64,000 bases of DNA from Anisakis pegreffii (taxonomy: Eukaryota > Nematoda > Chromadorea > Rhabditida > Anisakidae): positions 1-64,000 of the forward strand of contig JAPYMA010002638.1 of NCBI GenBank assembly GCA_035041965.1. Direction: 5' to 3'. Both the position numbers and the translations under genes were made by a program. Shown here piece after piece: positions 27,778-39,900 of the stretch; the stretch's first letter is position 1, and the number at the start of each line of letters is the position of its first letter. The notes under the pieces were generated by a model. That model was not told the origin of the DNA. It made no database searches and saw nothing but the letters and a program-made list of their open reading frames with translations.

Positions 27778-30700
27778 ATGAATTATCACATCTCATTGCG
27801 TTTGTTCACTTCCATTCAGCTGACGAAGCGTCTAGTTTTTACTGTGGTTTTGAACGTCACTTTTGAGTGTGTCTTGGTATTACATTAATCCATCATGCCT
27901 GTATCAATCAAAACATGATCTTTGTGATATGGTATCCTTATGCTGTGTCCATTTAGCAGTCTTCATATCGAAAAGATGCTTGATTCTGTCTTCGAATTGA
28001 ATTAGTTTAGTCCTTTAAAGTTGATTCGATTGATGCACTGTTTGTTTGATATTCGATGGATATGAATGATGTGATATCGTTTGATTGGTATCTTGTTGAG
28101 TGTTGCTGGTGTGTTTATCTTGCTTATTTCTCATACTGAAACTAATGATGAAAATTTGTGTCGTTCATTAAAAATTATATTTTACCGCAGTTAAATTGTC
28201 AATTTTTGTTGTATTGATTCAGAGTTTATTGTTTATTGTTGTTTTTATTGTTAATTACAATAAAACTTGTTGTTGTTCTTGTTGGCAATAAATGAGACTG
28301 TTGATATAATACCTTGACAATTAGACAATCCCTAAATTAGGTTTTGTTCAATTTCTTCAAGCTTCAGAGCATTTGTTACAGTAATTCTCTGATGAATTCA
28401 AATCTCAAAATAACAAGGAATTCATTCTGGCGATTGTTTGATGCAATGCAACGTTTTGGGCTGCGAGTTAATTGACGTGATCAAATTGTATGTTTACGTA
28501 ATGAATTCTTTTTTTTTTGTCGTGTTGCATTTCCCGTTTGTTGTTCCTTCGAAGAAATATTAGTGGAAGATTAGACAAATAAATAATAATCATTTGTCGT
28601 GCAAAAAATAGACCAAGAACAAATAAAATACGTTGAGGTGAGGTGGGTGGTGTATGAGGAAAGCCGAATGAGATCATTCGAAGGTCATCTCTGTTGTTGT
28701 TGAATGTCATTGACCCAATTCTTTTCACACATCTCTATTTTCAGTGCTTTCACTGGTCTTCATTCGAAACTTGAGAAAGGTCTTTCAGCTCTTGATTTTA
28801 TTGTGAGTAGGTGCAGAAGGAGTAAGCAGTGATATTCGAACAATTATAAATCGTTGATTTGTTTAGCACTAATCGTAAGACCAGGAGGGAGGTAAATTAC
28901 GATTGCATCACTTATCACTTTTTAATCAATTTTGACGTTCATCAGTACTGCTTCATCATTTTTGCGTATGTTCACAATAGTGATTGTTGCAATCGATCAT
29001 GAACCGAATATTATAAACGTTGAATAAAACGTAACTGTGAGAAGCTTACGCACGTCATCGAGCGGTAACGATCAGGTAAAACGAAGTGGTAAGGTGAAAG
29101 TATCAATACGCTATTCAGACGTCCATCTAATTGCTCACCAGTTGCCTTAATGTCTCTGCTTGAGGTAAATTAAAATTTGTGATGCTTTCTTTTTCGAAGT
29201 GATAGATTGACGGTAAGCAAAGCTTTTTGGCGAAATGCTTATTGATTTCATAAAGTCAATGTTCAAAGCATTTGCCTTTTGTCAATACCGCTCATTTGAT
29301 CTGCTATATATTTGCAATACATTCGTCCACCTTGTAGTCCACCTCAGGTCATTATTTCCATATAAATAACAAATGATATGAGTGTGAACAGTTTCTGTCC
29401 AAACAAAGTGCTAGGCTGCTTCACAGCTCTTTAATTCGCCACCTAGCTGCTTCCACTAATTGATTATCTGATAACGAAGTTGTTCAGTTAATTAGTTTCA
29501 ACTATATTATCATTCAAGAAGTGGTGATTTTTAGAGATATCTAGAATAAATGAAGCATCAAACATAGAGAGAAATGATCCGATTTGCAGTGTCATGCAAC
29601 AGTTAATCCAGGGAATAGTTTAGTAATAAAGTAATGCATGATAAACTGCACTGTATCAAATCAAAAATGCGCACTTTTGAATGAGTCGAAATATTGTAGT
29701 CGAATGGTCATTGTTGCTATTTGAGCACTTTCATCGATTCCCCTCGTAAACCATCCACAACTGTTTCACGGAATTGTATTGCTCTTGTTCAACTATCATT
29801 AGCATTTCATTATTTTCGTCCATTTTTTCAGTTTCGCTCTCCATCTTTCATTTCCAGGAATGAAGCGTTATGGTGCTGAGTTTTCCCATGTAAGAATGAT
29901 TCGGTGTAGTTGACGGCCTTAATCATTCTGAAGCACACCGTGAGTCTCCTCCGTCGCCCTTATGGCGAAATAATTCATCCTTAATTGTATTGTAACTTAG
30001 CTTAGTTTGGAGCAGAGTTGTTGAAAATTTTGTTAATGTTCGATTGAAAATGATCGCTTGTAAAGCTTCCACTGAAATGACAGGAGTTTGAACTCGAATG
30101 CACCTCCAAGAAGTGCCGCCGAATCCAGGCTCCCGACATATTTCCCCGCAAATCTTCGGTTCACTCACCGAAAGCTTCTGCTAACTCTGTGCTTCGCAGT
30201 TTTGATTTGTTCGATAAGAAAATATGTTGTGGAATAAAAGAAAGGGCATTATAAAAACTTCACTGATTTCTGACATCAGTTATATCACAAACAGTAAACT
30301 TCATTCGTCTTATACACGTGTGCAAATTGCGACTTCATCTTTGCTTTGAGTAATAGCTGTATTGAAACCTAATCATACCGTAACGTTTTGTGTCGTCCTT
30401 TAACGAGTCTGGTTGGATTTACGATCCGAATGAATGAGTGGCGATTGCAGTATTAAGTGAATAGTGTTCTATGAACGCATCTGCAACAGGAACTTATTTT
30501 GGTTGAGGGTGTTGAAAAGGGGGTGATCGTTATTGACGTTGAATTTATGATATTTTCGTAGTGGGAACTAGAGTTCGTCGGGTAACGAGGTCCGCGAAAG
30601 GTCGATTTTTGGTCGCCCATCCACTTTGGACCCGGACCTGGTCGTGCACGTAGTCAAAAAACTGCTCCTTGACGAACACTAGTGGAAACATCAAACAATC

Positions 30701-30862
30701 GTTAATTACTGTTCAACTATCATCATAGATTTAAATTCTTTCAGTTAGGTTATTTTCATTTTTGATTGTTGAATGTATGAATGAATTAGCGCTGACGTTG
30801 CTCTGATCAAGTAAACTGTGCTGAGAATTATCTCCAAATTAACGGCCATAATTTTTCAGAAG
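27778..30862. other. Intergenic region downstream of TSR1
   Basis: 3 kb with no supported gene. AATAAA-type signals occur near 28259 and 28286 and could serve TSR1 only with a long 3' UTR. A minus-strand 81-codon frame at 29923-30168 (contains FGGTSWRC and EALQAIIFN) lies in a less AT-rich patch and may be repeat debris; it has no recognisable domain. A short inverted-repeat element is listed at 30567-30683. Confidence 0.4.
30567..30683. mobile_element. 117-bp element with 13-bp terminal inverted repeats
   Basis: Left end ACTAGAGTTCGTC and right end, inverted, ACTAGTGTTCGTC differ at one position. The interior (CGAGGTCCGCG, CCCGGACCTGGTCG) is GC-rich in AT-rich surroundings and partly self-complementary. 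It lies about 180 bp upstream of MPDU1. Superfamily unknown; flanking GGA on both sides might be a 3-bp target duplication. Confidence 0.4.
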
Positions 30863-32045
30863 ATGACTACTGAAATTCGTTGTAAACTGGATAGCTTGAT
30901 GCATGTCCTGTTTCCGAAGAATTGCTTCGAGGAAATGATCATCAAACTCAACGTCTTCCATCGTATGTTGTATATCATTTTCACTTTTTATTCTCTAAAA
31001 CAAGACTGAGTCATGTTACGAAGTAGCTATTATTTTGCAATTTTACAATGTAAAACGAGTCGTAATCCAAACAGATTGTTTCTCGAACCACGGCTATAAT
31101 GCATTATTTATAGCTGAATGCGCATCGTTGGTGTTTTCACGTATGCTGGGAACGGGTATAACAGTGGCTTCATTAATGTTATTTATACCGCAAATCATTA
31201 AGATTCACATGGCTCGTTCGGGTGCTGGTATCTCACTTTCAGCTCAGTTATTAGGATTGTTATCCTGTTTTGCAACTGCTGCCTACAGTTACACCAATAA
31301 TTTCGTTTTTAGGTTAACCTTTTTTTAATTCTGTTATATCGGTGTCAAGTTCAAGTTAGAATGTACACATACACAGAAATGTTTTCATTCAATAATTGAC
31401 TTCAACGATTTGAGTCAGTGGGGTGATACGTTATTCGTTGCCATCCAAATGGTCATAATCGTGATGCAAATCCTCTACTTCTCGTCGTTATCTGCATACG
31501 CGTTCGCATTTTTTGCTTTCTGTTGGGCAGCAACATTTGCTGTCATTGGTGATTACATACCGTTTGCCGTTTTATACGCTCTTCAAGCCATCACCATTCC
31601 ACTGGTGGTTGCCTCAAAGGTACGTTCACTTCATTTTTTATTTATCATCATTCATCACTCGTTGTTGATTGCTTTCCATAAGAACCGATTATAATTGGTA
31701 TGAGATTTTATGTTTAAAGGGAGCGAAGCTTAGTTTTGAAGAGAGTGTTATGATTAGGCGTGAGGTCGTATATGTGAAAAAATCGCTGTTGAATCAAACA
31801 AAATTCAGTTTCTACAAATTCTGTCGAGCTATAAAGAAGGAAGTACCGGTCAGCTGTCACTAATCTCAGTAGCTCTTCAATTCTGTGGTTGTCTCGCGAG
31901 AGTATTCACATCTGTTAAAGAAACTGGTGATTCTCTTGTTATTGTTACGTACGTGGTGTCGTCGATCATGAATGGTATCATTCTAGCCCAGATATTCTGG
32001 TACTGGAATGCTGTCGATAAAAAAGTTGAGAAAAAGAAGGTGTAA
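30863..32045 (+). CDS. mpdu-1: Mannose-P-dolichol utilization defect 1 protein (MPDU1/Lec35; PQ-loop family)
   Basis: Endoplasmic reticulum membrane protein needed for use of dolichol-phosphate-mannose and -glucose as sugar donors in N-glycan, GPI and C-mannose pathways. Four exons, 30863-30962, 31114-31312, 31415-31619, 31809-32045, join in phase to 246 aa (human 247). Visible family blocks: FPKNCFEEMIIKLN, the first PQ-loop around LMLFIPQIIKIHMARSGAG, FSQWGDTLFVAIQMVII, and the second PQ-loop region STGQLSLISVALQFCGCLAR followed by ETGDS. The C-terminus is Lys-rich (VDKKVEKKKV), like the ER-retrieval tail of the family. ATG follows an ATTTTTCAG acceptor by two bases, so a spliced leader probably joins there. 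Intron 2 ends GAG. Confidence 0.96.
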
Positions 32046-33329
32046 CTTATTAATTCGAACCTATCTTCATACTTCATTCCTGTATATCAGTTTGAGTTTG
32101 CTTCTTACGTTCAGTAAGTACGTCAGCCTATAGAAAATTTGATTCTCCGCCGATGTTCCCGAAGCATTTTGCAAAGTTTAAATTCTCTCTGATTCTTTCC
32201 AATGCTCACAAATAATTACTCGTCTTCAGTTCTTATTTGCTGAGTTCGACCAAGTGTGAATTGAACTGAAGCGTTTATCTCGCAAAAAATAGGCTAATAT
32301 ACAGGTTGCCTCCAAAGTTGTTTGAAACGGCGATATGTTTGTCATAACTGTGATCGATCGAATGATATTAGTCAGTGTTTTTATTAATTACAATTTGTAT
32401 TTCATGTTTCTGTTCGTGAACATAAGAGTCTTTTGTGTGTGATCATTATCCACGCTCGTTGTTCCATATTTCCCTCATCGCCATTTCATTGATTTGAACT
32501 GATCATTATATTGTTTATTCTTTGTTAACCTCCAGCGTTATTTGTAACGTATTAATGTTCAGTTAATATTTAATGTTCATGATGAAATTGAATTTTCATT
32601 TATTGGTATATTCATTCATATTCTTTGAAATTCTGAGTTAGCCGAAAATCACATCATTTTCATCAAAGATTCGCTGTATAGTTCTGTTGTTGAACATCTG
32701 AGAGCATCCAATCAGTCTATTTCATAGCATTTGTGCTTTGCTTTATCGAATATCGCGAGCAAACACATTTTTGATTGGATTGAATTTTTATTGATTTGTC
32801 GAATTACTAAAACATTTCAGTGGACGTGATCATAATCAAATGTATTGGTTCAATAAGCGGTCGAATTATTTGCCTCTCGAAATTCATTAGACCCATGATG
32901 GGTTGAAGTTTTTGTTATTTCTTATGAACGTTGGTTTGTTTAAGGTGCGTTAAATAAATGTTTCATTTGGATGTTATTTCATGTGTGAATCTCGCTTTGT
33001 TACGAAAGTACAATTCTGATTTAGATAATATGTTTTACTGGAGAATATGATGAGGCCAAAGTTTGGTCATCGTGTGCTGGTTTTAGGATCTTTCATTCAT
33101 TGCTCTAGAAAGGATCAACGAAGTTTCAAATGGCTGGAACTGAATTAACTCACACGTACAGCTTATAACTCAAGCAACTTTGCAGTTTGAAGTAATCAAA
33201 TAAATAAAGTTGGATGAAGTGTTTTCGGAGGGAATTAATCGAAATATTTCATATTGAATCTACGTCAGTGTTTTGTGTTTGTCTCATCTGAAACGATCAA
33301 CTGAAATGGAGACATGTTCAGATATATGA
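32046..33329. other. Intergenic region MPDU1-TIMM29
   Basis: 1.3 kb of AT-rich DNA. No open frame with coding character, RNA gene or clear repeat was recognised. Confidence 0.5.
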
Positions 33330-34153
33330 ATGGTAATTATGGGTCGTATATCAGCATTACCAAGACTTGTATACGTTCGTGTGGTTGATTACTGGAAGAA
33401 TGTCGCGAATGATTATAAAACAGTTTTGGTTGACTTGTTTGAGGAAGCAAAACAAAAACCTCTGAAGAGCACTGTTTTTGGATTAGCATTTGGTGTGTTC
33501 GCGTACGCGTATAAAACGAATCCATCTGAAAGGTGATTCTTTTATCATTCGGTTCATCGAATTGAGTCTGATGAATGTTAACATATGATCGCAATGCTCA
33601 TTCTGTATCTAATATTCGTAACTTAGTAATTAATGTTATATGCACATAACATGATTTGAATTAAGTGTAACTGAATTGAAGGGATATGCTGAACGCATTA
33701 ACAGAACGTCGACAACAAATGATTCTGATACCGAATTCAATTCATAATCGTGCAACAGATCAGGAAATCGCTTCGAGAACATTATATCTTGATCAGCACC
33801 GACTTGAACATATCGACTGTTTCTTCTTTTCACTCGCCGTCAGACGACCGCATGATCGATTTGTACTTAATTTTTATTTTATTCTATGTATCCGTTTTAG
33901 TTATTTATTTCATCGTCGAGTTCATTATTATTTCGATCGTGATACCTGAATTCATATCACGCATTTTCAGGTTCAACTGTATTTAAATCAAGATGTGAAT
34001 TTACAAGATTCTTGGTGGAAAGAGTTATGGAAGAATACAATCGATGTGGGTGCTTTTGGTCGATGGTACTCGTTGAACAGAGCATTTCAGAATTACGACA
34101 TTAACGATGAAGAATTCAATGAAAATGATCAAATTCAAGTGGAACATTCATGA
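33330..34153 (+). CDS. timm-29: TIMM29-like mitochondrial inner-membrane translocase subunit
   Basis: TIMM29 is a metazoan subunit of the TIM22 carrier translocase, stabilising TIM22 and contacting the outer-membrane TOM complex. Three exons, 33330-33532, 33682-33862, 33971-34153, join in phase to 188 aa from the first ATG (a second in-frame ATG is at 33339). Visible: an N-terminal amphipathic basic region with DYWKNVANDYKTVLVDLFEE, one hydrophobic segment after KQKPLKST (VFGLAFGVFAYAY), a helical middle with LTERRQQMILIPNS, and the C-terminal DVGAFGRWYSL / NYDINDEEF. The last block is what led to the assignment; the family is poorly conserved, so identity is less certain than for the neighbours. 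AATAAA lies at 34267-34272. The ATG follows a CATGTTCAG acceptor. Confidence 0.75.
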
Positions 34154-34839
34154 AGGAACGTTGATTGGAGATCATTATGCACCGTTTCGACGAATACTTT
34201 AGGAATAATTAGGATGGCTGATTGTCCATCAATGTATTCATCTCTCCTCTGAACTAGATGAATTGTAATAAACGATTATGTTCGATTTCCACATTTATTT
34301 CTCTCTTTTAGTGTGCGTCAGTCACGAACGAACTTTATCAAATGACTTCGGAATATCCCATTCATGTTCAACCGAAATCAGTTGAGTAGCCGAAAAATTG
34401 TTTTTTCGACGTCATGTTTGTTGTTGTTTATTATAATTATAAATGAAGATAACTAATTGAATTATTCGTGTAAGTATGCTGCATGAAACTTCATCATACC
34501 AATGATATCATCAAACAGTTTGAATAGTCATCTGCGATTTGTCAGTTTCATTTACACGTCTATAGTGTTCTTTGTTGTTCCAACTGCAAACTTCCATTCT
34601 TCTGCCTGCATCATATCCATTCAGTTTCTTATAATTCGATCGCCGTACAACATCAGCAGGAGACAGTCACAAACATGTAATAGTTCACCAATTTAACAGT
34701 GTCGCATGCAAATGGTTTACCATTGATTGAAGGTGCGATGACTGAATTGCTTATATTGATGAAGGAAAGTACCTCTGGGATGAATAAACATGCAAACTGA
34801 TTTTTGTGTGAAAAACCGTTTTCACATGAAAACAATTAT

Positions 34840-35040
34840 TAAAGTTGATATAAGAAAGGATTGTGTAAGGTTTGTGTAATTAAGGTGTATAAGGTTAATT
34901 AAGATATAAGGTTAATTAAGAAAGATATAAGGTTTGTGTAAGAAAGCTTTTACAACTATCTTAGAAAAAGCTTTTGCAACGATCATATAAAAAGGATGAC
35001 CTAAGATATAATAATGATCATATAATGATGATATAAGGAA
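34840..35040. repeat. Degenerate short tandem repeat
   Basis: Several imperfect copies of AAGGTTTGTGTAA, GATATAAGGTTAATTAAG and GATCATATAA in a row. It has no coding content. The rest of 34154-35380 shows nothing I can support. Confidence 0.45.
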
Positions 35041-35380
35041 TATTTTGTGGGGATCTTATAAAAGAGACTAATTTTTTGGTAGAAATAGCAAACGAAAAAT
35101 AGAAAGGCAATTATGCTTGCAAGCGAATTTGGTCATGGTCGGAAGTGCACAATTTGGACAATATTTGAATTCAAAATCGAATAAGGATTAAATCGGAAAA
35201 AAATTCGAAACTTCAGAGAAATAGCTGAGTTTCTGAAGGTATCTCGGTTGCTCGACAGCGCTCGTTTCAATACACTATCTCAGTTGATCAATACATACAT
35301 TAGCATAGCTCTATAAAAGTCACCATCTCCAACCAATCGGTCTTCTCAGATGTGCCCAGTACCATGGTGGATTGCCACTT

Positions 35381-35925
35381 CTAGATGTAATCAGAATCGT
35401 TCATATATCTCATCAAGTGCATCAGAATAGGTATTTTATGCTTGTTGATCCTTACCAGAAATGCACGCAAGAGGTGGTTAGCGATATTCGCATTCAATTT
35501 CTTTGATGCATCGACGAGGAACTCTAGCTTTTTATTTGCTTTGAACAAATTGATATCTCCACGACACAATATGTTCGTAGCAATTTCGAAAACTAGCAGT
35601 GCATTGCATAAGTCTGTCATTTCATTCCGGTCGTGCTCACTGAGTTCGTATGGGAGTTTTAGAGCGGTAAGGGTCTGCTCAATCTTATCGGAGCATTTTA
35701 CAAATTTTTTCAACATCGCGTTCAAAGAAGGGTGATGCAAAGCACATTTTGCTACATCTGAATGATCTGGAAATGATTAATGCGTGATCCGAGATGAATT
35801 TATTGCCAATACGAAATGATTTGCTTGATTAAAACCCGAGATCCCGGGATTTTTCAAAACTTAAAACCGGGATCGGGGTCAACACTCAAATTCTCGGATC
35901 CCGGAATCCCGTGGAAACCCTAGTT
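35381..35925 (-). mobile_element. hAT transposon remnant (partial transposase and one terminus)
   Basis: On the minus strand a 119-codon frame (35740-35381) reads like the middle/C-terminal helical part of hAT transposases and their domesticated relatives: LKKFVKCSDKIEQTLTALKL, LCNALLVFEIATNILCRGD, ANKKLEFLVDASKKLNANIA. The zinc finger, catalytic core and dimerisation end are missing. Outward of its 5' side, 35829-35922 holds repeated CCCGGGAT/GGATCCC motifs ending, on the minus strand, CTAGGGTTTCCACGGG, which looks like a hAT terminus. The other end was not found. Family assignment rests on pattern memory of hAT proteins. Confidence 0.5.
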
Positions 35926-35964
35926 GTGATCTAACACACACACACACAGAATACGCGTCAACCA

Positions 35965-36662
35965 TCACATGCATGAGGACATTGTGCAATAGCTTTCTCC
36001 ATATATGAACAACTGCTTTCTCGAACAACGAGAAACATTTCAACTGAAATTAATTTAGTTTGAGCAAATAAGCATGCTCGCAGCTAATTGTGATCCATGC
36101 AACGAGAAATAAACCAATGACAAAAACTAGTTGTAAGCAACAGCTGGATGTGGCTTGAGTTCATATTACGGCTATAATCATAGGTCAATCGCAAATTTGT
36201 ACTCAATGAAATGAAACCAGACTGAAAATTGAAGTGAATCCGTCCTGAATAGCAGTCACTTGAATTTCAGTCAGTATTAGTAGGCATTTGACCCATGCTG
36301 CAATTCAAGTGGATGCCATTCGGCACAGAATTCATTTCAGTTGGTATCAGTGTGCATTTTACTTCTACTGCACAACAAGTCAACACTCTCCAGTTTGATT
36401 TCATTTCAGTGAGCATAAATTTGCAATTAACCTATTCTTCACCTGAAGTGAAGTGATTATAGTCGTAATATGAATCCAAATTGTAACCAATTGTTGCTTG
36501 ATGTTTATCATTGGTTTAGTTCTCGTTACATAGATCACAATTAGCTGCGAGCATGCTTATTTACTCGAACTGAGTTCATTTCAGTCGAAATACTTCTCTT
36601 CGCTGTGAAAGCAGTTGTTAATTTGCGAGAAGAGCTGTGGCACAGTGTCTTCATCCGTGCGA
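35965..36662. repeat. Long inverted repeat (foldback element), arms about 300 bp
   Basis: Left arm about 35965-36260 and right arm about 36365-36662 are inverted copies around a central spacer of about 100 bp. The best stretch, from about 36062 on the left and its partner ending near 36575 on the right, shares AAATAAGCATGCTCGCAGCT on opposite strands, with about 55 of 60 bases identical by eye. Outer ends also correspond (GCATGAGGACATTGTG against GGATGAAGACACTGTG) with more divergence. There is no coding capacity. It is probably a foldback-type or MITE DNA element. It sits in the 5' flank of IWS1. Confidence 0.7.
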
Positions 36663-36942
36663 TACAAGAGGATGTGATTATGTGATTATGATCAAATCAT
36701 GTTAAGTGAATATTTTGAATGGTTGTTGAAATAAATGCTTATTGATTTCTATTAAAATCATTTAGGAACAAGTTTTTGTTATTTCATCATCGTGACAAGG
36801 ATTCGATTTCACGTTTTTAAGGATAATTCCAATTATATGCGAAATGGAGTAGTAAATATGTTCAGTTATTATCCCAATTCAGTAATTCGATATATTTCAG
36901 TGATCTTGGTCCGATTGGAGTTTGTTTGTTCATTTATTCCGA

Positions 36943-39900
36943 ATGAGTGAATCAAGTGATTCATCGAATAACGTATTGCCCACTTCTGAAAAGAATGAGG
37001 TAAAATCTCGATTGGTTCTTTGTTGATCAAATTTACTCACAGTGACTTCATTCTTCTCGTTGTATAAAAAATCGTAGAGGTGATGTGTTGTGAAGAAGGG
37101 GAATGAAATGTCACTACAATACCCCTGATCAGTTAAGTTATTGTGCAACAACCATTCACGATTAAAGCCAAATGGATCAGAAATTGATTACACCTCTTTT
37201 CATCATTACTTTGATGCAAAATTGGTAATATTATCTTTTTTAAAATAATATTTCTGTTGTAATTTGGTGAGTATCAGCGGTATAATCCAGGAAGCTTATG
37301 AAATTTATAGTCCTCAGATGTATAAACAGCAAAATTCTAGGATGACGTGAGTGAAGGTCATCATTCAGCAAATGAATCTCCAGTCAGATCGTCATCAGCT
37401 TCGCCGCATAGGTCATCTTTCATCATTATTGTTATTATTACTCATTATTTATGTGATCATTATCATTACTGTTATTACGATTATCATTCCATGTTGTTAT
37501 TATGATCCATGTAATAACATAATATCGATTTTCCAAACTTAGTTGAAAACTGAAGATTGCAGACATAGCCGTCATTAACATATTTGTGAAGAATCGTAGC
37601 TGATTTGCATCTGTTAATTCTGTGATCGATAAATGAGTGAAAATGAGAAAATTTCAGTATAAAGCAAGAAGAAGAAGAAGTGATGAATGAATCGGATGGT
37701 GTTAACGATGATGGTCAGAAAGAGGCAACAGAGCATGAAAACGACGAGAAATACGTCGATAAGAAAGATGATGATGATGATGATAATGTGAATGAAGAGG
37801 ATGTTGCTGGTGCCGACAGTAATGATAATAATAAAAGTGATCTCGATGAAAACAATACGGATGGTAATAATCGGTTGATGACAATTATTATACTCTTTCA
37901 AGATTACTCATTTACGATTACGTTGACGTGTGCCCAACATGTATCATATTGATTAGCATGTTTTCATGAAATGACACAGTTTGTTTTGAGCAAAAGTTTA
38001 CTCATTAAGTGAATTATTGATTTGGTATTATGATTTAAAAAGTGCAATAAAATGAATTCAGATGAAGGAGCCGGTCCATCAAAACGACGTCGAATAGTAA
38101 TGTCCAGTGATGAGGATGATGATAGCGATACTGATACCGCACATGCCACAGCGAAGTTGTTATTGCTACTATTATGATTACTATCAATTTTGTTCACTCC
38201 ATCTCCATTTTCATTCATCACAAACCAACCGATTTTGTCATTGATTCGGTATGCTCGTCAAGGTGACAGTCATTGTGTACCGGCAGAAACTGACTAATGT
38301 TGTTCGATTGACATTCCGTACAGAACTTCAACCAAAATGAAACTAACACTCTGTGCTCAAGCTTTTGATCGTTGTTACCGATTTTTGCAAAATTTCAGTT
38401 CGCATTATCACATGTGAAGCTCATGCTCAGCGGTTATCTGAATTAACACATTCCGTAAAGTTCATGTCGAACGTTCACTTCAAAAATAAAGAACTGCGTC
38501 ACTAATTGTATCATTCATGTAGTATCGAAATCAGCTTTTCACAAATACCCACTGTACACATTATATAAAGAAGCTTCCAAAGTCCGTACGTAGAGCATGA
38601 ACTTCGTGTGCGACATTTTCGGTTGAAAATTTGCATGAAATGTTTCAGGGTCAATATGAATCAGTTTCTGTGGCGAGCCTGAAATTGAAAAAAAAAGCTG
38701 ATACTCAGCGATTTTTGATCATGAATGTTTACAATCAGGTCATTTATGGGCTTGCTTCGAGAAAAAAATTCAATCACAACGCAATTACATTTATCCTCAC
38801 CGATAGTCATTACGTGTCATCATAGAATTATTCTTTATTGTCATTATAGGCAGAAAGAAACGGATTCAGATGGAGAACAGAAAGAGGGTGATGGTGAGGT
38901 TGGTGTTGGTCAGTTAATGACAAATATCTTCGGCGAGGAGAGTGACGAGGAAAAAGAATCAGAAGAACCAACTCAACAAGTATTGTACTTATTTGATCAG
39001 TTCATCTGTCTTTCATTTAGTCATCGTTAAAGCTTCACAGTTCAAAAACTACTTTTCAATGATGACTATCACTATTATGGTCTCTCCCACATTCAACGAT
39101 ATCAACATTCTGAATTAGTCATTAGCAAATGATTAATTTCATTTTTAAATAGATAAATTAATTTTCATGTTTGTTTAAAACTTATTATTTCGTTTTTTTT
39201 TTGTTGACAAAAACCATTTTGTTGGAACAATGAAGTTGGCATTCAAAATGCAGGTGAATAATAAATGAATATAAAATTAAGCAGAAGGACGAATATGATG
39301 AAGATGAGCCGCGGTATATTCGTGAAGAAGGTTTGGATGATGAGGAAGATGAAAGGTTTGATCTGCTTCGTACTTACTCCAGTCTTTGTATTTTTTTCCA
39401 ATAGATTTGAATATAAAAAGTGAGTTTTAATGAACTGATGATTATAGTAAGGTATGGGATTTCGATGAGATGATGCGATTGAAGAAGGCTGAACGAAGAA
39501 AGCAGAAACGTCGTCGGAGGGATGGATCTATCTATATTGGCAATGATGCTGATGAGCAAATTCGAATGCTTACTGATGCTATGAAAGCTGCCGCTAAAGT
39601 ATTGTTATTGCTTTTGGTGTGGATATGAATACTGACATTTATGATCATACACTCACTCCTTTACAAATTGCATCTTTTTGTGGTGGCAGTGTTCAGAGGG
39701 GAAAGATGTTCATTTGTTTGATTGTCTTACTTTACATGATGAATAGCAATGAGATTTGGCTTGTTCCAGAGCAGGAGTGTAATATGCAAATTCAAGAGAG
39801 TTTTTTAAGGATGATCGTCATTCGAATGTCGAAAGAAAACCAGCATTACAGAAACGAAAGATGTTACGTTATGTGAAGGCGATGCTAATCAAGCATGATT

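Noticed and set aside
29923..30168. Minus-strand 81-codon frame
   Set aside because: No start context, splice sites or recognisable motif; a locally less AT-rich patch lengthens frames by chance.
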